Notes: a model not told the origin generated them from the letters alone. A DNA stretch of 64,000 bases from Pontibacillus chungwhensis (GCF_030166655.1 NZ_CP126446.1:1550001-1614000), one strand, 5' to 3'. Shown: positions 1 through 7,475, counted from the first letter of the stretch. Translations and numbers: made by a program.

Positions 1-191
1 CTGTAGAAGAGATGGAAGGAGCAGCAGGGGCTCAAATCGCAAAAGCGTATGATGTTCCTTTCTTAGGTATTCGCATTCTTTCTAATAATAAAACAAATGG
101 TGGACAGTATAACCCTGAAACAGCTAGCGCTAATCAGGAATATGTGTTTGAGGTTGTAAAAGAATATATCGATTCTTATGTAGAGAAGTAA
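1..191 (+). CDS. MTA/SAH nucleosidase family protein, C-terminal part (5'-truncated)
   Basis: The window begins inside this gene; reading from base 3 gives 62 residues ending at TAA 189-191. The segment VEEMEGAAGAQIAKAYDVPF is the conserved MEGA-type signature of the PNP/UDP phosphorylase superfamily, as in 5'-methylthioadenosine/S-adenosylhomocysteine nucleosidases, where the Glu of MEGA contacts the ribose. These enzymes cleave the N-glycosidic bond of MTA or SAH in methionine salvage. The continuation IRILSNN matches the family (usually RxxSDxA; here the Asp is Asn, so substrate is uncertain). The 5' end, start codon and any signal peptide lie outside the window. A perfect terminator follows at once. 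Confidence 0.75.
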   Translation, partial: VEEMEGAAGAQIAKAYDVPFLGIRILSNNKTNGGQYNPETASANQEYVFEVVKEYIDSYVEK

Positions 192-199
192 GTTTGTAT

Positions 200-234
200 A
201 CACATGCGGTCCTAGACCGCATGTGTATTTTTTT
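200..234 (+). terminator. Rho-independent terminator after the nucleosidase gene
   Basis: Perfect 12-bp stem (ACACATGCGGTC and its complement) with a 3-nt loop, followed by a T run. Confidence 0.9.
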
Positions 235-267
235 CCACTCTTTGGAGCTGATATATGTTACTTAGAT

Positions 268-444
268 GGAGCCGCCTGTGTTTGATGAGTGCTTGGGTTT
301 GCTCGGGGACAACTCGCTTTCCTGCGGGGAGATGGGGAGCCTCCTCGTTCGCTACCGCTCTCTGTGGGGTCTCCCCTAGGCTCTTTCCCCCGCGGGAGTC
401 TCGCTGCCACCGAGCAAACCCAGGCTATAAGGAGAGGCAGCTCT
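268..444 (-). repeat. GC-rich palindromic dispersed repeat, copy 1 (type A)
   Basis: The 192-675 interval has no gene. This copy has inner arms GGGTTTGCTCGG (295-306) and CCGAGCAAACCC (410-421), plus outer arms GGAGCCGCCT (268-277) and AGGCAGCTCT (435-444). The core contains AACTCGCTTTCC, GAGCCTCCTCGTTCGCT and GGGAGTCTCGC, shared with copies at 20690 (same strand) and, inverted, at 18064, 55471 and 63576. Short reading frames through it are artefacts of the repeat. Confidence 0.85.
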
Positions 445-481
445 GAGGCACGAAAGAAGAGAGCTCTCATACTCACATGGC

Positions 482-568
482 ATGTTTTCGTTAATCCATA
501 ACTCCCCGACAGGAAAGTGAGTGGTTTCCAAGCCCGCCTTACGCCCACCTTAAAGCAAACGAAAACAT
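482..568. repeat. Degenerate palindromic dispersed repeat, copy 2 (type B remnant)
   Basis: Outer arms ATGTTTTCGTT (482-492) and AACGAAAACAT (558-568) are perfectly complementary. Inside are the fragments GAAAGTGAGTGGTTTCCAAG and GCCCGCCTTACGCCC, which resemble the right half of the copy at 20907-21084. Much of the core is missing, so this looks like a deleted copy next to the intact type A element upstream. Confidence 0.6.
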
Positions 569-605
569 TCTCTCTTAGCAAAGTCTTATTTATGTAATTT
601 TACCT

Positions 606-634
606 TTGACTTAGCACCTCTACCGTGCTAAATT
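606..634 (+). promoter_or_regulatory. Promoter of the TetR regulator gene
   Basis: TTGACT (606-611), 17-bp spacer, TAAATT (629-634): a good sigma-A promoter. Predicted +1 is near 641, so the palindromic operator at 640-659 sits over the start site, as expected for autorepression. Confidence 0.65.
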
Positions 635-639
635 CAAAG

Positions 640-659
640 TAGAATGAACGTTCTATCTA
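640..659. promoter_or_regulatory. Probable TetR operator, site 1
   Basis: TAGAATGAACGTTCTATCTA, an imperfect palindrome centred on AGAACGTTCT. It recurs with one base difference at 1340-1359 in front of the MFS gene, so it probably binds the adjacent TetR protein. Confidence 0.7.
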
Positions 660-675
660 AACTGGAGGTTTGCCA

Positions 676-1221
676 TTGAGTAAGAAGAGGAAACAACTCT
701 TAAACGTAGCAGAACAATTATTTTACGATTACGGATTTCATGGGGTTGGTCTGAAACAAATTATACAAGAAGCCAATGTCGCAACGATGACCCTTTATAA
801 TCACTTCTCTTCAAAAGATAAGTTAGTCGAGGAGTCGATCAGAAACCGTGAGGAGCGGTATTGGGCGTATATGGATACGGTGGATGAACATACAGAAACA
901 CCCTTTATTGAATTAGCGAAACAACACGGACAATTTCTAAAAGAAGTCTCCTATCAAGGCTGTATGTTTTTAAGAGCCATTGAAGTGTACTCAGAGACTA
1001 ATCCAGAGATTGCCCAAATTGCCCGTGATCATAAAGACAAGCTACTCCGTTTTTTTGAAGACCTTGGAGAAAGCATTGGAATTAAGGAGCACAAAGATTT
1101 CTCTTATCAATTCCTATTGATTCTAGAAGGTGCGACCTCCATGACACAAATAACAGATTCGGAGCAAGCAACCGCACACGCCATCACCATGACAAAACGA
1201 TTACTAGATACTTACCATTAA
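676..1221 (+). CDS. TetR/AcrR family transcriptional regulator
   Basis: 181-residue protein with the TetR N-terminal DNA-binding domain: helix-turn-helix around residues 25-48, with the recognition region VATMTLYNHFSSKDKLV typical of the family. The C-terminal part is the variable ligand-binding and dimerisation region. I use TTG 676 because GGAGG at 664-668 is 7 nt upstream; an in-frame TTG at 670 is too close. A matching 20-bp palindrome lies over its own promoter (640-659) and before the downstream MFS gene (1340-1359), so it probably represses itself and the transporter and is released by an exported ligand. The ligand is unknown. Confidence 0.88.
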   Translation: MSKKRKQLLNVAEQLFYDYGFHGVGLKQIIQEANVATMTLYNHFSSKDKLVEESIRNREERYWAYMDTVDEHTETPFIELAKQHGQFLKEVSYQGCMFLRAIEVYSETNPEIAQIARDHKDKLLRFFEDLGESIGIKEHKDFSYQFLLILEGATSMTQITDSEQATAHAITMTKRLLDTYH

Positions 1222-1254
1222 AAAAACGGCATCCGAACCTTGGGTACCGTTTTT
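1222..1254 (+). terminator. Terminator after the TetR gene
   Basis: AAACGG...CCGTTT stem with internal pairing and a T run. It separates tetR from the MFS gene, which has its own operator. Confidence 0.75.
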
Positions 1255-1339
1255 CCTATAGGCTAAACTCAATCGAATACAAAGCGTGACTGCGTTGATC
1301 TGCTTGCCCATTTGGTGAGCGTATCTTTTTACACAAAAG

Positions 1340-1359
1340 TAGAAAGAACGTTCTATCTA
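1340..1359. promoter_or_regulatory. Probable TetR operator, site 2
   Basis: TAGAAAGAACGTTCTATCTA, 25 bp upstream of the MFS start. It matches the site at 640-659 in 19 of 20 bases, supporting control of the transporter by the TetR protein encoded upstream. Confidence 0.7.
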
Positions 1360-1384
1360 AATTTAAAGAAAGGTGGAATGAATT

Positions 1385-2503
1385 ATGAAATTTACGAAAC
1401 TCGTTTTTCCCGGTGTAACGATGATCGCGGTTACGTATGGCCTGGCCCGCTATAGCTATGGTTTATTACTTCCAAACATTCATGCCACCTTCGGCATGTC
1501 AGATCTAGTATCTGGTATTATTTCTTCATTATTTTATCTCGCATACTGCTTTACCATCCTCTATTCGACGGTCATGACGTCGAGGAAAGGTCCAAGGCAA
1601 ATGATTCTGCTCGCCGGTTCATTTGCGTTATGTGGACTACTGATTATTAGCGGGGCAAGGTCAGAGTGGGCCCTTGGAATCGGTGTGCTCTTAGCAGGGG
1701 GCAGTACAGGGCTCGTGTCACCCCCTTATGGAGCAGCGATCGCCTTGTGGATTAAAGAGCCTTTACAAGGAAAAGCCAATACTTGGATTAACGCTGGTAC
1801 GAGTATTGGAATTGTGGTGACAGGGGCAGCAGCCATTCTGTTAACGCCTCATTGGCGCATGACTTATGCGATTTATGCAGCCATTGCATTTCTCGTGTTG
1901 ATCTGGAATTACAGGATCATTCCTAAAGAAGAATCTTCGCTTCGATTTGAACAAGGTCGCTTATCGCTAAGAGGGCTAAAAGGGAGTCCTTCCATTGTTA
2001 TAGGATCGATTTTAATGGGAGCCTCAAGTGCTTGCTTCTGGACATTTTCTCGTTCTTATATTGAAGTCTCCGGTGATTATACAAATCTAGAACTCTCTCT
2101 TTTTTGGATCGTCATTGGTTTATTTGGAACGCTAAGCGGGCTGGGAGGCGCTGTCATTGAGAAGATTGGCTTGCAAGCAGCCTATACGATATTTGGAATC
2201 ATGATGGGGATTGCTCCCATTCTTCTAGCAGTAGCTCCTGAGGATCTTTTCTTAGCCTATACCGCAGCGGCTTTATTCGGCATTGCCAACCTGTTTATGT
2301 GTGGACTCCTTATCGTCTGGGGCATCCGTGTTTTCTCCTCGAACGCTTCCCTTGGTATCGGGGTGCCGTTCTTAATGCTATCAATCGGTCAAGTGATCGG
2401 ATCCATTGCGGCTGGTGGATTAATAGGTGGTATTGGATATGCGTTAACCTTTTTGGTCTATGGCAGCCTTTCGATCATCGCTTCTTTCTTGCGGACAGCT
2501 TAA
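1385..2503 (+). CDS. MFS transporter, YbfB/YjiJ-like
   Basis: 372-residue, very hydrophobic protein with about a dozen predicted membrane segments and the inter-segment charged loop TSRKGPRQ expected of the major facilitator superfamily between helices 2 and 3. The N-terminal run around VTYGLARYSYGLLLP resembles YbfB/YjiJ-type MFS proteins. It is slightly short for MFS proteins, ending soon after the last hydrophobic stretch. Start ATG 1385 follows AAAGGTGG. It lies downstream of a TetR gene and carries the same operator, so it is probably a regulated efflux pump. The substrate cannot be told from sequence. Confidence 0.85.
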   Translation: MKFTKLVFPGVTMIAVTYGLARYSYGLLLPNIHATFGMSDLVSGIISSLFYLAYCFTILYSTVMTSRKGPRQMILLAGSFALCGLLIISGARSEWALGIGVLLAGGSTGLVSPPYGAAIALWIKEPLQGKANTWINAGTSIGIVVTGAAAILLTPHWRMTYAIYAAIAFLVLIWNYRIIPKEESSLRFEQGRLSLRGLKGSPSIVIGSILMGASSACFWTFSRSYIEVSGDYTNLELSLFWIVIGLFGTLSGLGGAVIEKIGLQAAYTIFGIMMGIAPILLAVAPEDLFLAYTAAALFGIANLFMCGLLIVWGIRVFSSNASLGIGVPFLMLSIGQVIGSIAAGGLIGGIGYALTFLVYGSLSIIASFLRTA

Positions 2504-2526
2504 TGAAATAGCCATCTTGTAACGCA

Positions 2527-2556
2527 AAAAAGCCTCTAATTAAGAGGCTTTTTTTT
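2527..2556. terminator. Bidirectional terminator between convergent genes
   Basis: AAAAGCCTCT/AGAGGCTTTT stem with A and T runs on both sides, between the MFS gene and the DUF2642 gene. Confidence 0.85.
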
Positions 2557-2575
2557 GTGTATGGAATGGCTTTAC

Positions 2576-2818
2576 CTATAAAGGCATAATCGATACGATC
2601 TGCTGGATACGTATGAAAAAGGTGGAATCTCCTATTTGAAGCACGATATGATCTGGCTGTACTTCTGTTAAGGTTCCTCGTGTTGTATCTTTAGTAGTTT
2701 CGATAATCAATTCTTTTCCAACAACGGTTTGGAGGCGTCTGATTACGAATGGGTCTACCAATGTCTGGTATTGCGGGGTGGCCCAGTCTTCCCGCCAGCC
2801 TGTATGTTGATAATACAT
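2576..2818 (-). CDS. DUF2642 domain protein, YuzF-like
   Basis: 80-residue protein starting MYYQHTGWREDW. The C-terminal half (from about VVGKELIIETTKDTTRGTL) is a small beta-rich fold of the kind grouped as DUF2642, as in B. subtilis YuzF and some spore-coat associated proteins. I start at 2818 because GGAGGG lies 6 nt upstream; the in-frame extension to 2851 has no ribosome site. No catalytic motif or signal peptide. Function is unknown; the Tyr/Gln-rich N terminus with this domain suggests a spore or envelope role, which is inference. Confidence 0.7.
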   Translation of the reverse strand: MYYQHTGWREDWATPQYQTLVDPFVIRRLQTVVGKELIIETTKDTTRGTLTEVQPDHIVLQIGDSTFFIRIQQIVSIMPL

Positions 2819-2991
2819 CGGATCCCTCCTGAAACAAATATTCCTATACACTATGCAGTTTGTGGGAGAGGGGTTCCCTTACTTGAGTAAGCACCGAACT
2901 CTTCCAGTGTTGCCAACAATTAATAGTGAAAATCGTTCTAGCCATGTGTTACGTTGATATCAGAAAATAAAGCACTGGAGGTCGATGCGAC

Positions 2992-3573
2992 GTGTTAAAG
3001 AAATTTGGATTAATCGGGATGATCGCTTGTTCCATTTTTGCATTTTCATTCCCAGGCCAAAGTGAAGCACATGCCAATACTCATACCGTCCAAAAGGGCG
3101 AATCATTTTATAAAATTGCGACAAAATACGGAGTCTCCTCAAAGCAGCTTCAAGAGATGAATGATAAAGAAACTTCTGTAATTCAACCAGGAGAGCAGTT
3201 GAAACTTCCTGTCGTTCCTGACGATTATGAACGCGACTTATTGAGTCGTCTTGTGGAAGCGGAAGCTAAGGGTGAGAGCTATGCAGGGAAAGTTGCCGTT
3301 GCAACAGTCGTCTTAAACCGTGTTGAAAGTGATCTATTCCCTGATTCCATTCATGGTGTTATTCACGATGGGATTCAGTTCTCCCCTGTATTAAATGGAA
3401 CCATTAAACAACCAGCAAGCGCTGAGTCCAAGCGCGCTGTAAAAGAAGCTCTAGCTTACCAGGGCTATGACAACGAATCTCTATTTTTCTATAATCCTGA
3501 CAAAGCTCAGAGTGACTATTTAAGTGAAAAAGAAGTTACAACGGTTATTGGAGATCATGTATTCTTAAAATAA
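2992..3573 (+). CDS. LysM-containing cell-wall hydrolase, SleB/CwlJ family
   Basis: 193 residues: a signal peptide (about residues 1-28, ending SEAHA), one LysM domain (about 29-75, HTVQKGESFYKIATKYGVS) binding peptidoglycan, and a Hydrolase_2 domain (about 78-193) with LSRLVEAEAKGESYAGKVAV and VVLNRV, as in the spore-cortex lytic enzymes SleB and CwlJ. It should be exported and act on N-acetylmuramic or muramic-lactam bonds. Start GTG 2992 has TGGAGGT 9 nt upstream. It could be a germination or a vegetative remodelling enzyme; the YkvT-type LysM arrangement favours vegetative or sporulation wall. Confidence 0.87.
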   Translation: MLKKFGLIGMIACSIFAFSFPGQSEAHANTHTVQKGESFYKIATKYGVSSKQLQEMNDKETSVIQPGEQLKLPVVPDDYERDLLSRLVEAEAKGESYAGKVAVATVVLNRVESDLFPDSIHGVIHDGIQFSPVLNGTIKQPASAESKRAVKEALAYQGYDNESLFFYNPDKAQSDYLSEKEVTTVIGDHVFLK

Positions 3574-3585
3574 TAATAGATGGAA

Positions 3586-3619
3586 AAAGAGCCCCATTCT
3601 TATAAGAATGGGGCTCTTT
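3586..3619. terminator. Bidirectional terminator
   Basis: Perfect 17-bp inverted repeat AAAGAGCCCCATTCTTA with flanking A and T runs between convergent genes. Confidence 0.9.
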
Positions 3620-3631
3620 GTTCTATCTTTT

Positions 3632-4684
3632 TTACTCTCCAGAATAATTGCTCTCAGGCAGCGTATCCCAGAAGGAAGCGTCAGTAGATTCTAATGAATC
3701 ATCAGCGAGGGCTTCAAGGGTCGCTTTCATGGCCACAACAGCTTGCTGAATTAAATATCCATTGCTCTTTTGGCCTAACACATAATCCTCACGATAATGG
3801 TCCGCCATGCCTCTCATTTCAAATAGAAGGGTGGATATTCCATATTCTGCAGCCAGACCGTTTCGGCTAATGGTTTGGGCGTCTCCACCTGGATATTTCG
3901 AAAGGAGGCCGTATCCTTTTGAGTCAACGGCATTGTAAACTACCGCTCCCAGTTTCTTAGATTGTTCTCTGACTTCTTCATCTACCTCAGCATTGGTTGG
4001 ATATAATATTGAACCGGATACGAGCTCACCCGTGTCACCAAGCGTCGTTTGGGTACCTTGATGGTGAAGGTCAATCATGTAATCTGGGCTATACTTTTGC
4101 AATACGTTTTCATGAAGAGCTTTCGTTTCTGGTTGTTCACGATCAACGTGATCCCGGTTTAAATCCACACCATTGGCGTTATATCTTGTGTGTGTACCAG
4201 AGACGTAATCATCTAATGAGAAGTTTACATCTCCCTCAGCACCATCCACATTTAGTCTTGGAGCAACAAGGATATTGACGTTTTCTATGATATGTTTTAC
4301 TTCTTTACTATTGTTCGTTAAGTATTTAATGAGCTTTAGGGCACCTTCTGTTGTTAAAGTTTCGTTGCCATGTTGTTGAGTAAGGAATAGAATCGTCGGA
4401 TTATCCTCGTTCATCCCAAACTTCGCCAAGTAAAGATCCCGGTCCTTAACCGACTGTCCATACACTTCTAGTTGTAACGCTTCTGATTTTTGATCAAGTT
4501 TATGAAGAAGGTCAGACATTTCTTCATACGAATGAAGTCGCTCATTTTGAATGGTTTCATTGCCGTTATAGTTCGGTCCGTTTGGTCCATTTGTTCCGGC
4601 AAAAATGGTACTGGTGTTGGCTGTGAGTCCTGTTGTGGTGAGTAAAGCTCCTGCTAACGTAAGAGTAGCGAGTTTTCGTTTCAT
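3632..4684 (-). CDS. Secreted M14 family zinc carboxypeptidase
   Basis: 350 residues with an N-terminal signal peptide (about 1-29) and one M14 catalytic domain. Visible zinc ligands and catalytic residues: HGNE (His105, Glu108), the second His in IDLHHQG (about 207), substrate-binding Arg143 in APRLNVDG and the NRDH motif (about 176-179), and a general-base Glu in LLFEMRG (about 289). It would remove C-terminal residues from peptides or hydrolyse gamma-D-glutamyl bonds of wall peptides outside the cell. GGAGG sits 8-9 nt before ATG. A Gly/Asn-Pro-rich stretch after the signal peptide looks like a linker. It is monocistronic and ends at a shared terminator. Confidence 0.88.
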   Translation of the reverse strand: MKRKLATLTLAGALLTTTGLTANTSTIFAGTNGPNGPNYNGNETIQNERLHSYEEMSDLLHKLDQKSEALQLEVYGQSVKDRDLYLAKFGMNEDNPTILFLTQQHGNETLTTEGALKLIKYLTNNSKEVKHIIENVNILVAPRLNVDGAEGDVNFSLDDYVSGTHTRYNANGVDLNRDHVDREQPETKALHENVLQKYSPDYMIDLHHQGTQTTLGDTGELVSGSILYPTNAEVDEEVREQSKKLGAVVYNAVDSKGYGLLSKYPGGDAQTISRNGLAAEYGISTLLFEMRGMADHYREDYVLGQKSNGYLIQQAVVAMKATLEALADDSLESTDASFWDTLPESNYSGE

Positions 4685-4937
4685 TGATCATTCCTCCTTT
4701 AAGTCTGTATGCGTACTCTTCTTTCTTTTCTTGTGAAACACCTTTCGCAAAAGAACGATTTCGTCCTTATTCACTAGCAGAATGGATGGAAAGTCTTGCT
4801 TGTCTAAAGCCCAACACACACGATCTCCGTCTTTTGTATGGAGAAGTTGGTACTAGAAATAGGTGGGTTCATTACATAAATTTGGAGGTTATCGTAGGGG
4901 GGAGGAAGAAGTAAGTTATACAGAAAGGAGAGGGAGC

Positions 4938-5486
4938 ATGGTCAAACAATTATATATCGTACGTCACTGTAAGGCACAAGGACAAGAATCAGAAGCGCCA
5001 CTGACTGCGGAAGGACAGGCAGAAGCCCTAGCATTACGCTCATTCTTTCAACAAAAGAGAGTGGACCGGATCATCTCAAGTCCTTTTAAACGTGCTATTC
5101 AATCCATAGAACCACTAGCAGCAGAAAGAGGGGTGGCGATTGAAGAGGACCATAGGTTAAAAGAGCGCGAGTTAAGCGACAGACCTCTGTCAGATTGGCT
5201 GGAGAAATTAGAGCGAACCTACTCTGATAAAAATTTAGCCTATAGCGGGGGAGAGTCTAGTCATGCTGCTACCGAACGAGCGAAGGCTGTTATAGATGAA
5301 CGGATGCAGCAGGATGAGGAAGCCGTTCTTCTCGTCACCCATGGAAATTTAATGTCGTTAATTCTCGGAGAATACATTGAAAACTTTGGATTTGGAGAAT
5401 GGAAAAAATTGAGTAATCCGGATGTGTACAGAATCAATATCGAGAGCAGGTCAGCAGAGCGAATATGGAAGGAGGGAGAATGGTGA
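4938..5486 (+). CDS. Histidine phosphatase (phosphoglycerate mutase-like) family protein
   Basis: 182 residues. The N terminus has the RH(G/C) motif IVRHCKAQG with the phospho-accepting His at residue 10, an Arg in ISSPFKRAIQS and the second catalytic His in LLVTHGNLMS. This is the branch-2-like histidine phosphatase fold; substrates in such small Bacillus proteins are mostly unknown. Start ATG 4938 has AAGGAGAGGG upstream; an extension to 4863 has no ribosome site. The next gene, a Nudix hydrolase, starts inside its last codons, so the two are translationally coupled and probably act on related phosphorylated metabolites. Confidence 0.85.
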   Translation: MVKQLYIVRHCKAQGQESEAPLTAEGQAEALALRSFFQQKRVDRIISSPFKRAIQSIEPLAAERGVAIEEDHRLKERELSDRPLSDWLEKLERTYSDKNLAYSGGESSHAATERAKAVIDERMQQDEEAVLLVTHGNLMSLILGEYIENFGFGEWKKLSNPDVYRINIESRSAERIWKEGEW

Positions 5487-5881
5487 ACCAATGGGTCGGT
5501 GCATCTGGAGTTTGTGTGAATGAGGATAATGAAATACTAATGGTGCTCCAAGGAAAACCAGAAGAAGATAAGAAATGGACCGTGCCATCTGGTGGTGTAG
5601 AAGGAGGGGAATCTTTTAGAGACTGTTGTAAACGAGAAATCAATGAAGAAACTGGTTATCAAGTAGAAGTCGTTGAAGAGCTCAAAGTGAAAAAGGGGTG
5701 CTATAAGTCGATTCACTTTGAGGTCCATTATTTTAAAGCAGAAGTCATCGGTGGAACGAGGAGGATTCAGGACCCGGATGGACTAATTTTAGACATTGAC
5801 TGGAAGTCCCGTGAAGATCTTAAGACTCTCCCGCTATCCTTTCCTGAGGACCTCGAATTTTTGCTTCGTTTTCTTACATAA
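5480..5881 (+). CDS. Nudix hydrolase (MutT family)
   Basis: 133 residues with a complete Nudix box: G-x5-E-x7-REINEETGY at about residues 36-58, where the Glu residues bind Mg2+ for hydrolysis of nucleoside diphosphates linked to another group X. The start is ATG 5480 (or GTG 5483), just after AAGGAGGG, so the gene overlaps the end of the phosphatase gene by 7 bp; an ATG at 5465 lies before the ribosome site. Cytosolic, no other domain. Substrate cannot be predicted; house-cleaning of damaged nucleotides is typical. Confidence 0.88.
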   Translation: MVNQWVGASGVCVNEDNEILMVLQGKPEEDKKWTVPSGGVEGGESFRDCCKREINEETGYQVEVVEELKVKKGCYKSIHFEVHYFKAEVIGGTRRIQDPDGLILDIDWKSREDLKTLPLSFPEDLEFLLRFLT

Positions 5882-5887
5882 TGCAGA

Positions 5888-5916
5888 AGAGCCACTCATT
5901 AGAGTGGCTCTTTTTC
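5888..5916 (+). terminator. Terminator after the Nudix gene
   Basis: AGAGCCACTC/GAGTGGCTCT stem followed by TTTTTC; it also overlaps the end of the convergent gene. Confidence 0.85.
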
Positions 5917-6131
5917 TATTCCATTTCGTCATCTCTATACTCCAGTATATCCCCGGGCTGACAATCAAGCGCTTTGCAAATCGCATCAAGCGTCGTCACC
6001 CTGATCGCTTTCGCTTTACCATTTTTTAAAATCGACATATTCGCCATTGTGATCCCGACCCGCTCCGATAGTTCTGTTACACTCATCTTTCGCTTTGCGA
6101 GCATCACATCAATGTTGATAATAATCGCCAT
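5916..6131 (-). CDS. YozG-like Cro/C1-type helix-turn-helix regulator
   Basis: 71-residue single-domain XRE protein. The HTH region LAKRKMSVTELSERVGITM followed by SILKNGKAKAIRVTTLDAICKALDCQPGDILEY is characteristic of the small YozG-type regulators. GAGGTGA precedes the ATG. It lies 11 bp downstream of a DUF2975 membrane-protein gene on the same strand. That pairing recurs widely in Firmicutes, where the regulator is thought to control its own operon, possibly with the membrane partner as sensor or anti-regulator (inference). Confidence 0.9.
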   Translation of the reverse strand: MAIIINIDVMLAKRKMSVTELSERVGITMANMSILKNGKAKAIRVTTLDAICKALDCQPGDILEYRDDEME

Positions 6132-6142
6132 GTAGATTCACC

Positions 6143-6619
6143 TCAAACTGTTAGGTCGTTCTCTGTTTTAATCTCTGTTGCCTTTTTAAGAAGCTCTTGA
6201 AGGACGGTAGAAAAGACGGAGATGATTAAGGATGCAAAAATAATCGAAAGCCCCATTAAAGCTACTCCAGGATGAAGCGCGCTTTGGGTCATTAAAACAA
6301 CCATTCCAATCACATATACCCCAACAATAATGAGGGCGTTGTATTTTATCTTTCGTAATAACTCAACAGCCCGTTCTGAGAAAGCTGTTTTCTCTTCAAT
6401 TAGCTGTAAAAGTTGATAAGCCTGAACAAGCGCCATTACAAAGGGAACAACCGTCCCGTTCACACCCACTAATACAGGGTACTGCAAATAGCTGAATTCA
6501 GGAAATGATTCGACTGCGTCACGGGCTAAACGCGGCAGCGCGAATAAGCTTAAAGAAATTACAATGATTCCGAATAAAATCAGGGATATTTTCAAAAAAA
6601 TCGTCGTTCCTCGTGTCAT
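6143..6619 (-). CDS. DUF2975 domain membrane protein
   Basis: 158 residues with four hydrophobic segments (about 10-30, 45-65, 93-113, 118-142). The pattern, including QLIEEKTAFSERAVELLRKI between segments 2 and 3, is that of the DUF2975 family. It is the first gene of a two-gene unit with the YozG-like regulator; a good sigma-A promoter (TTGTAA, 17 bp, TATAAT, read on the minus strand at 6680-6652) lies just upstream. Biochemical function is unknown; association with the HTH partner suggests membrane-linked control of gene expression. Confidence 0.85.
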   Translation of the reverse strand: MTRGTTIFLKISLILFGIIVISLSLFALPRLARDAVESFPEFSYLQYPVLVGVNGTVVPFVMALVQAYQLLQLIEEKTAFSERAVELLRKIKYNALIIVGVYVIGMVVLMTQSALHPGVALMGLSIIFASLIISVFSTVLQELLKKATEIKTENDLTV

Positions 6620-6651
6620 AATGCACCTCGTTTTATTCTGTGATACTTTCT

Positions 6652-6702
6652 ATTATAAAGTTAAATTTATTGATTTACAATAAATAATTATCTGTTTATA
6701 AT
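6652..6702. promoter_or_regulatory. Divergent, overlapping sigma-A promoters
   Basis: Plus strand: TTTACA 6674-6679, 17 bp, TATAAT 6697-6702, serving the 6769-8219 genes. Minus strand: TTGTAA 6680-6675, 17 bp, TATAAT 6657-6652, serving the DUF2975/YozG pair. The two -35 boxes overlap almost completely, so the promoters should compete. Confidence 0.75.
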
Positions 6703-6768
6703 AACATTGTGCGTTTAAGGAACGATTTGGTAAATCAATTTGAATTGTGCACAAAGGGGGAGTTTTAA

Positions 6769-7074
6769 TTGAGAAAAAAGGTAGTGAAGGGAATTATTCT
6801 CCTTGCGCTTCTAGTAGGGATAACGATTTTTGGTCCGTATAATGTGATCCTCGAATTTAATGAAACAAACGCTGTTCAACGTGTCATCACTTCAGACAAA
6901 GCCTTAAAGGGATTAAAGATTGTTGATGTGGACTACAGAGGTTCCGACACGTACTTCATCCAAACAAGCGATGGTGATCGTTTGAAGAATTTTATTGTGA
7001 TGAAGGATTACACCTCGGTTATGAATGGAAACTGGAAAGTATTCGAACAAATGCCAGAAGAACACCCCTTTTAA
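6769..7074 (+). CDS. Uncharacterised small membrane-anchored or secreted protein
   Basis: 101 residues: a positively charged start followed by one hydrophobic segment (about 8-26), then a polar, probably extracytoplasmic domain with no Cys or recognisable motif. TTG 6769 is chosen because AAAGGGGGAG lies 6-7 nt upstream. I do not recognise the family. It is the first of four small genes (6769-8219) expressed from a strong promoter at 6674-6702; its neighbours are membrane proteins and a lipoprotein, suggesting an envelope-located group. Confidence 0.65.
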   Translation: MRKKVVKGIILLALLVGITIFGPYNVILEFNETNAVQRVITSDKALKGLKIVDVDYRGSDTYFIQTSDGDRLKNFIVMKDYTSVMNGNWKVFEQMPEEHPF

Positions 7075-7112
7075 TCGAGCTAGACCCGAAAGGAGGAAAG
7101 GATGTGCATTGA

Positions 7113-7475
7113 ATGATGGGTCTCTCGATTGTATTTCTCATCCTAATCATTGTCGTTGCAACCATTGTGTTTCATATTCTTGTTGAAACCGTTCAAGAAA
7201 GGGGAATCGGGCCTGTCCCAAAGAAGTTGACGCTGTTGAGCTGTACATTACTAGGTTTGCATGTGGTTTTCTTTATGGCTAATGGATACTCCTATATACC
7301 TGAACGATTCGTTGAGATTCTTTTCCCTGCCTTCAGCTTATCCGCAGGCATTTTCGGGAACATCAGCGCTCTCCGGGAAGTGAATCATAATCGATTCGTA
7401 GCTATTTTGCTCAGTTGTTTTTCCACCTTTAGCATTCTGTTTTGCTATTTACTTTATGGGATCTCACAGATGTGA
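7113..7475 (+). CDS. Uncharacterised small multi-pass membrane protein
   Basis: 120 residues with about four hydrophobic segments (about 4-24, 38-58, 68-86, 95-115). I do not recognise the family. Its start ATG 7113 is 17 nt after the AAGGAGG, too far for direct initiation. However a 4-codon frame (ATG 7102 to TGA 7116) lies at the right spacing and its stop overlaps this ATG, so translation probably reinitiates here. Second gene of the 6769-8219 group. Confidence 0.65.
   Translation: MMGLSIVFLILIIVVATIVFHILVETVQERGIGPVPKKLTLLSCTLLGLHVVFFMANGYSYIPERFVEILFPAFSLSAGIFGNISALREVNHNRFVAILLSCFSTFSILFCYLLYGISQM

Noticed and set aside
255-581. Overlapping frames on both strands in the first intergenic region
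   Set aside because: They run through the GC-rich palindromic repeat; equal frames appear in the other repeat copies, and no ribosome site fits.
4684-4914. 76-codon plus-strand frame ahead of the histidine phosphatase gene
   Set aside because: Starts within the ATG region of the divergent carboxypeptidase gene, no ribosome site, no family resemblance; at best a remnant.
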